A stretch of DNA of 7,468 bases from Xanthobacteraceae bacterium. GTDB lineage: Bacteria; Pseudomonadota; Alphaproteobacteria; Rhizobiales; Xanthobacteraceae. The stretch is taken from assembly GCA_030043175.1 (NCBI GenBank), contig JASHYD010000741.1, forward strand, positions 1 to 7,468, written 5' to 3'. Position numbers and translations under genes: made by a program. This document shows, piece after piece, positions 5,426-7,468 of this stretch (positions are counted from its first letter, which is position 1; each line of letters opens with the position of its first letter). The notes under the pieces were generated by a model. It saw nothing but the letters and a program-made list of their open reading frames with translations. It did no database searches and was not told the origin of the DNA.

Positions 5426-6985
5426 CTACGGTCCAGCAAGTGCGGGGGTGGTCGGCGGCGGACGCCGGTGGTTTGTGGCCTGCTCATAGGCATAAGCAAG
5501 TTTGATGAGCTGTGGTTCACTCCACGATCGACCCAAAAGCTCTACCCCCACCGGCAGGCCGTCCGGGGTAAGGCCGGCAGGAATGACAATAGCTGGCAGG
5601 CCAGAGTTGGAGGCAAAACGGCAATTGGTGCCCAATTGCGCTTGACCGATCAGATTCGCCTTGCGGCGAATCGTCGGGTAGGCCAGGGCCTCGACGTGAT
5701 TGTCGGCCATTGCCTTTAAGATTGCCTCCCGCAAGCGATCGCGTTTGAGCCTGTGCTCCAGGTATTCCTTGGTGTCTCTGGAATCGGTGGACTGCGAATT
5801 GCTCAAGTTATCCTTCACGGCGGGGTGGAATTTTCCTGACGCCAGCACTTCTTCGAGCGAGTGCACTGGCGCAGTTGGGCGTGCGGCCAAATAGGAATTG
5901 AAGTCAAACTTGAAGTCCTGACGAATAATCAGATTACCGCCGAATCGGTCTGTAAGCAGCTCCGTTAGACCAGGAATTTCGATCTCGACGAGATCAGCTC
6001 CCTGACTTTTCATTTCGTTGAGCGCCGCCCTCACGATTGTGGCAATCTCAACATCCTCCGGGTCCGGAGCGAATAGGCTCGTCACGATGCCAATGCGGGC
6101 TCCGCGTAGGCCGGTTAGTCGGAGAAAGTCGGTATAACTGTTGGGAGTGTTGCCGACGCTGGCAGCAGTCTGCGGGTCGGCAGCATCGTAGCCGACGATG
6201 GCATCGAGAACAATGGCGAGGTCTGTGACGTTCCTTCCGATCGGACCGCCAATGTCCTGCGTGCTCGAGAGTGGGATGATACCGATACGGCTGGCCAGTC
6301 CCTGGGTCCCGCGAATACCGACCAGACTGTTATGGAATGCTGGAATCCGAATTGAACCACACGTGTCGCTTCCCATGCCTATTGCCGCAAAGTTGGCGGC
6401 GACGGCAGCGCCTGTGCCGCCGCTCGACCCGCCCGGATTCCGGTCAGGCGCGTACGGATTGCGGGTCGAGCCAAACAACGAGCCAACCGTCGTAATTCCA
6501 TACGCGAACTCGTGCATGTTTGTTTTGGCGATGATGATTGCACCAGCGGTGCGGAGCTTCTTTACCAAATGCGCGTCGTCCGACGGTATCCAGCCCGCAA
6601 GGGAAAGCGAACCGTCGGCTGTCTGCATACCGATGGTCTCATAGTTGTCCTTCACAACAATGGGGATTCCGTGCAGCGGACCGCGCACCATACCAGCCCG
6701 CCGTTCGGCATCCAGTGCCTCTGCCTGCGCCAGTGCCTTTGCATTGATTGCGCTGATGGCGTTCAGCATCGGACCTTTTTGATCATAGGCTTCAATGCGG
6801 GCGAGATACATCGTCACCAGATCGCGCGATGTGATGATCCCCGCCGAGAGAGCCGCCTGCAATCGCGGAATCGTCGCCTCCATGATTTCAAACGACGGTC
6901 GCGACTGAGCATTGGCATACCGAACAATCCCAACGGCAGCCAGTGCAAGCAGGAACGCGAAGACGTGCGTGGTGCGGTTATTCAT
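5426..6985 (-). CDS. Exported amidase (amidase-signature family)
   Basis: A 519-residue enzyme of the amidase-signature superfamily, which hydrolyses carboxamides through a Ser-cisSer-Lys triad. Numbered from the ATG at 6985, residues 1-26 are a signal peptide (MNNRTTHVFAFLLALAAVG...ANA, cleavage before QS), so it probably acts outside the cytoplasm. The catalytic lysine is K112 in 'GIPIVVKDN', the cis-serine S187 in 'NPGGSSGGTGAAVA', and the nucleophile S211 in 'GSDTCGSIRIPA'. S187 and S211 are 24 residues apart, the same as in fatty acid amide hydrolase. 'GLPAIVIPAG' and 'LPVGVELLGR' near the C-terminus are usual for the family. The family often has G-G-S where this has C-G-S. GAGGA at 6994-6998, 8 bases upstream, and the signal peptide favour this start over a TTG at 7021. 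It is not GatA: there is no gatB or gatC, and it is exported. The substrate is unknown. Confidence 0.93.
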   Translation of the reverse strand: MNNRTTHVFAFLLALAAVGIVRYANAQSRPSFEIMEATIPRLQAALSAGIITSRDLVTMYLARIEAYDQKGPMLNAISAINAKALAQAEALDAERRAGMVRGPLHGIPIVVKDNYETIGMQTADGSLSLAGWIPSDDAHLVKKLRTAGAIIIAKTNMHEFAYGITTVGSLFGSTRNPYAPDRNPGGSSGGTGAAVAANFAAIGMGSDTCGSIRIPAFHNSLVGIRGTQGLASRIGIIPLSSTQDIGGPIGRNVTDLAIVLDAIVGYDAADPQTAASVGNTPNSYTDFLRLTGLRGARIGIVTSLFAPDPEDVEIATIVRAALNEMKSQGADLVEIEIPGLTELLTDRFGGNLIIRQDFKFDFNSYLAARPTAPVHSLEEVLASGKFHPAVKDNLSNSQSTDSRDTKEYLEHRLKRDRLREAILKAMADNHVEALAYPTIRRKANLIGQAQLGTNCRFASNSGLPAIVIPAGLTPDGLPVGVELLGRSWSEPQLIKLAYAYEQATNHRRPPPTTPALAGP

Positions 6986-6993
6986 GATGTTCG

Positions 6994-6998
6994 TCCTC
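6994..6998 (-). promoter_or_regulatory. Ribosome binding site of the amidase gene
   Basis: GAGGA on the minus strand lies 8 bases before the ATG at 6985. It decides the start, because an in-frame TTG at 7021 would bury this site in the coding region and put 12 charged residues before the signal peptide. Confidence 0.6.
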
Positions 6999-7037
6999 GC
7001 TTCTCGGACAGCTCTACGCAAATTTACAGCCTAAGCT

Positions 7038-7468
7038 TCAAGGTTGGATCTGTACCCAGCCATCCTGCTGCAGCTGTACCAAACGCAGGTTAGCGCCGCT
7101 GTTCACCTTCACCCCTTCCAGCAGGTTCGCGTTGACCCAGCCGTTGGTACGCGCAGTCTGGCCGCACTCCTCGAACTGCACGCCGTCGCGCTGCAACCCA
7201 ATGATGATCTCCTTGTAGGGGTTGCCGCGGTCGGTCCGCCGATTGTGGCCGTAGGCTTTGTCGTTAAGCAGCATGTAACCGGCTGCGCCATGGAATACCG
7301 CGATGATCTCGATCAGCGTGTTGCTGGCCTGGTAATTTTGCAGCATCAACCGAATGTAGTTCAGACCGATCGACTGGTCCCCGGCGAAGGCCAGGTGATC
7401 CATGTTGAACACCACGCGTGAGGGCCGGAGTTGCACCGGGACGTCGATGCGCAGTTCGTTGGCAGCGG
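7038..7468 (-). CDS. DsrE/DsrF-like family protein, 5'-truncated by the window edge
   Basis: The frame is open from the right edge to the TGA at 7038-7040, so the N-terminus is missing. A GTG at 7436 is only internal. The visible part is about 143 residues. It begins 'AANELRIDVPVQL' and continues 'RVVFNMDHLAFAGD', an opening strand and loop. 'IEIIAVFHGAAGYMLL' is the central strand of the DsrE fold. 'GVQFEECGQTARTNGW' carries the conserved cysteine (codon 7164-7166) at which DsrE-family proteins bind or transfer sulfur. The protein ends 'QLQQDGWVQIQP'. Many rhizobial and proteobacterial paralogues of this form have a signal peptide and are not part of dsr sulfur-oxidation operons, so a sulfur role should not be assumed. 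The stop is 52 bases before the amidase ATG, suggesting one transcript with DsrE first. Confidence 0.8.
   Translation of the reverse strand, partial: AANELRIDVPVQLRPSRVVFNMDHLAFAGDQSIGLNYIRLMLQNYQASNTLIEIIAVFHGAAGYMLLNDKAYGHNRRTDRGNPYKEIIIGLQRDGVQFEECGQTARTNGWVNANLLEGVKVNSGANLRLVQLQQDGWVQIQP

Noticed and set aside
6986..7021. TTG start for the amidase at 7021
   Set aside because: It would add a charged 12-residue prefix ahead of the signal peptide and place the good GAGGA ribosome site inside the gene.
6512..7093. A 193-codon plus-strand open frame opposite the amidase N-terminus and DsrE-like end
   Set aside because: It is antisense to two supported genes and has no motif of its own.

Overview
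The window looks like an accessory chromosomal segment of an alphaproteobacterium in or near Bradyrhizobium. The main pointer is the C-terminal DUF1236 domain at the left edge, with its 'TTGQ' linker repeats, a protein type I associate with Bradyrhizobiaceae and other Hyphomicrobiales. GC-rich codon use, a rhizobial-style GNAT protein and a long cytochrome P450 agree with this. The taxonomic call rests on recognition, not on a search.

Layout, left to right. A 5'-truncated DUF1236 protein ends at 612 (+). About 960 bases follow with no convincing large gene. They hold a perfect 10-bp hairpin, a start site at 780 that leads nowhere but lies one frame from a signal-peptide-like string, a 40-codon small ORF with a strong Shine-Dalgarno sequence (1304-1426), and a cluster of CCGGTA half-sites in front of it. 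A complete cytochrome P450 (1570-2967, +) comes next. After it is a short coding-like relic resembling one blade of a virginiamycin-B-lyase-type propeller (3122-3271), joined in frame to a GNAT acetyltransferase (about 3272-3748, +). A terminator-like hairpin overlaps the GNAT stop.

The right half is on the minus strand and reads leftwards: a DsrE/DsrF-like protein cut by the right edge, an amidase-signature enzyme with a signal peptide, and a secreted alpha/beta hydrolase of the esterase-713 type. DsrE and amidase are 52 nt apart and probably co-transcribed. The amidase and esterase are 234 nt apart, so the esterase may have its own promoter. Plus- and minus-strand blocks converge on 3749-4045, which contains a strong nested hairpin.

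The amidase and esterase both carry export signals. The DsrE-like protein may too, but its N-terminus is missing. One reading is a small periplasmic set hydrolysing an amide or ester substrate. The P450 has no ferredoxin or reductase here, so it must borrow electron carriers. I saw no tRNA, rRNA, CRISPR, intact insertion sequence or integrase, and no clearly new multi-gene system. The best candidates for something undescribed are the small ORF with its half-site cluster and the propeller-relic/GNAT junction.
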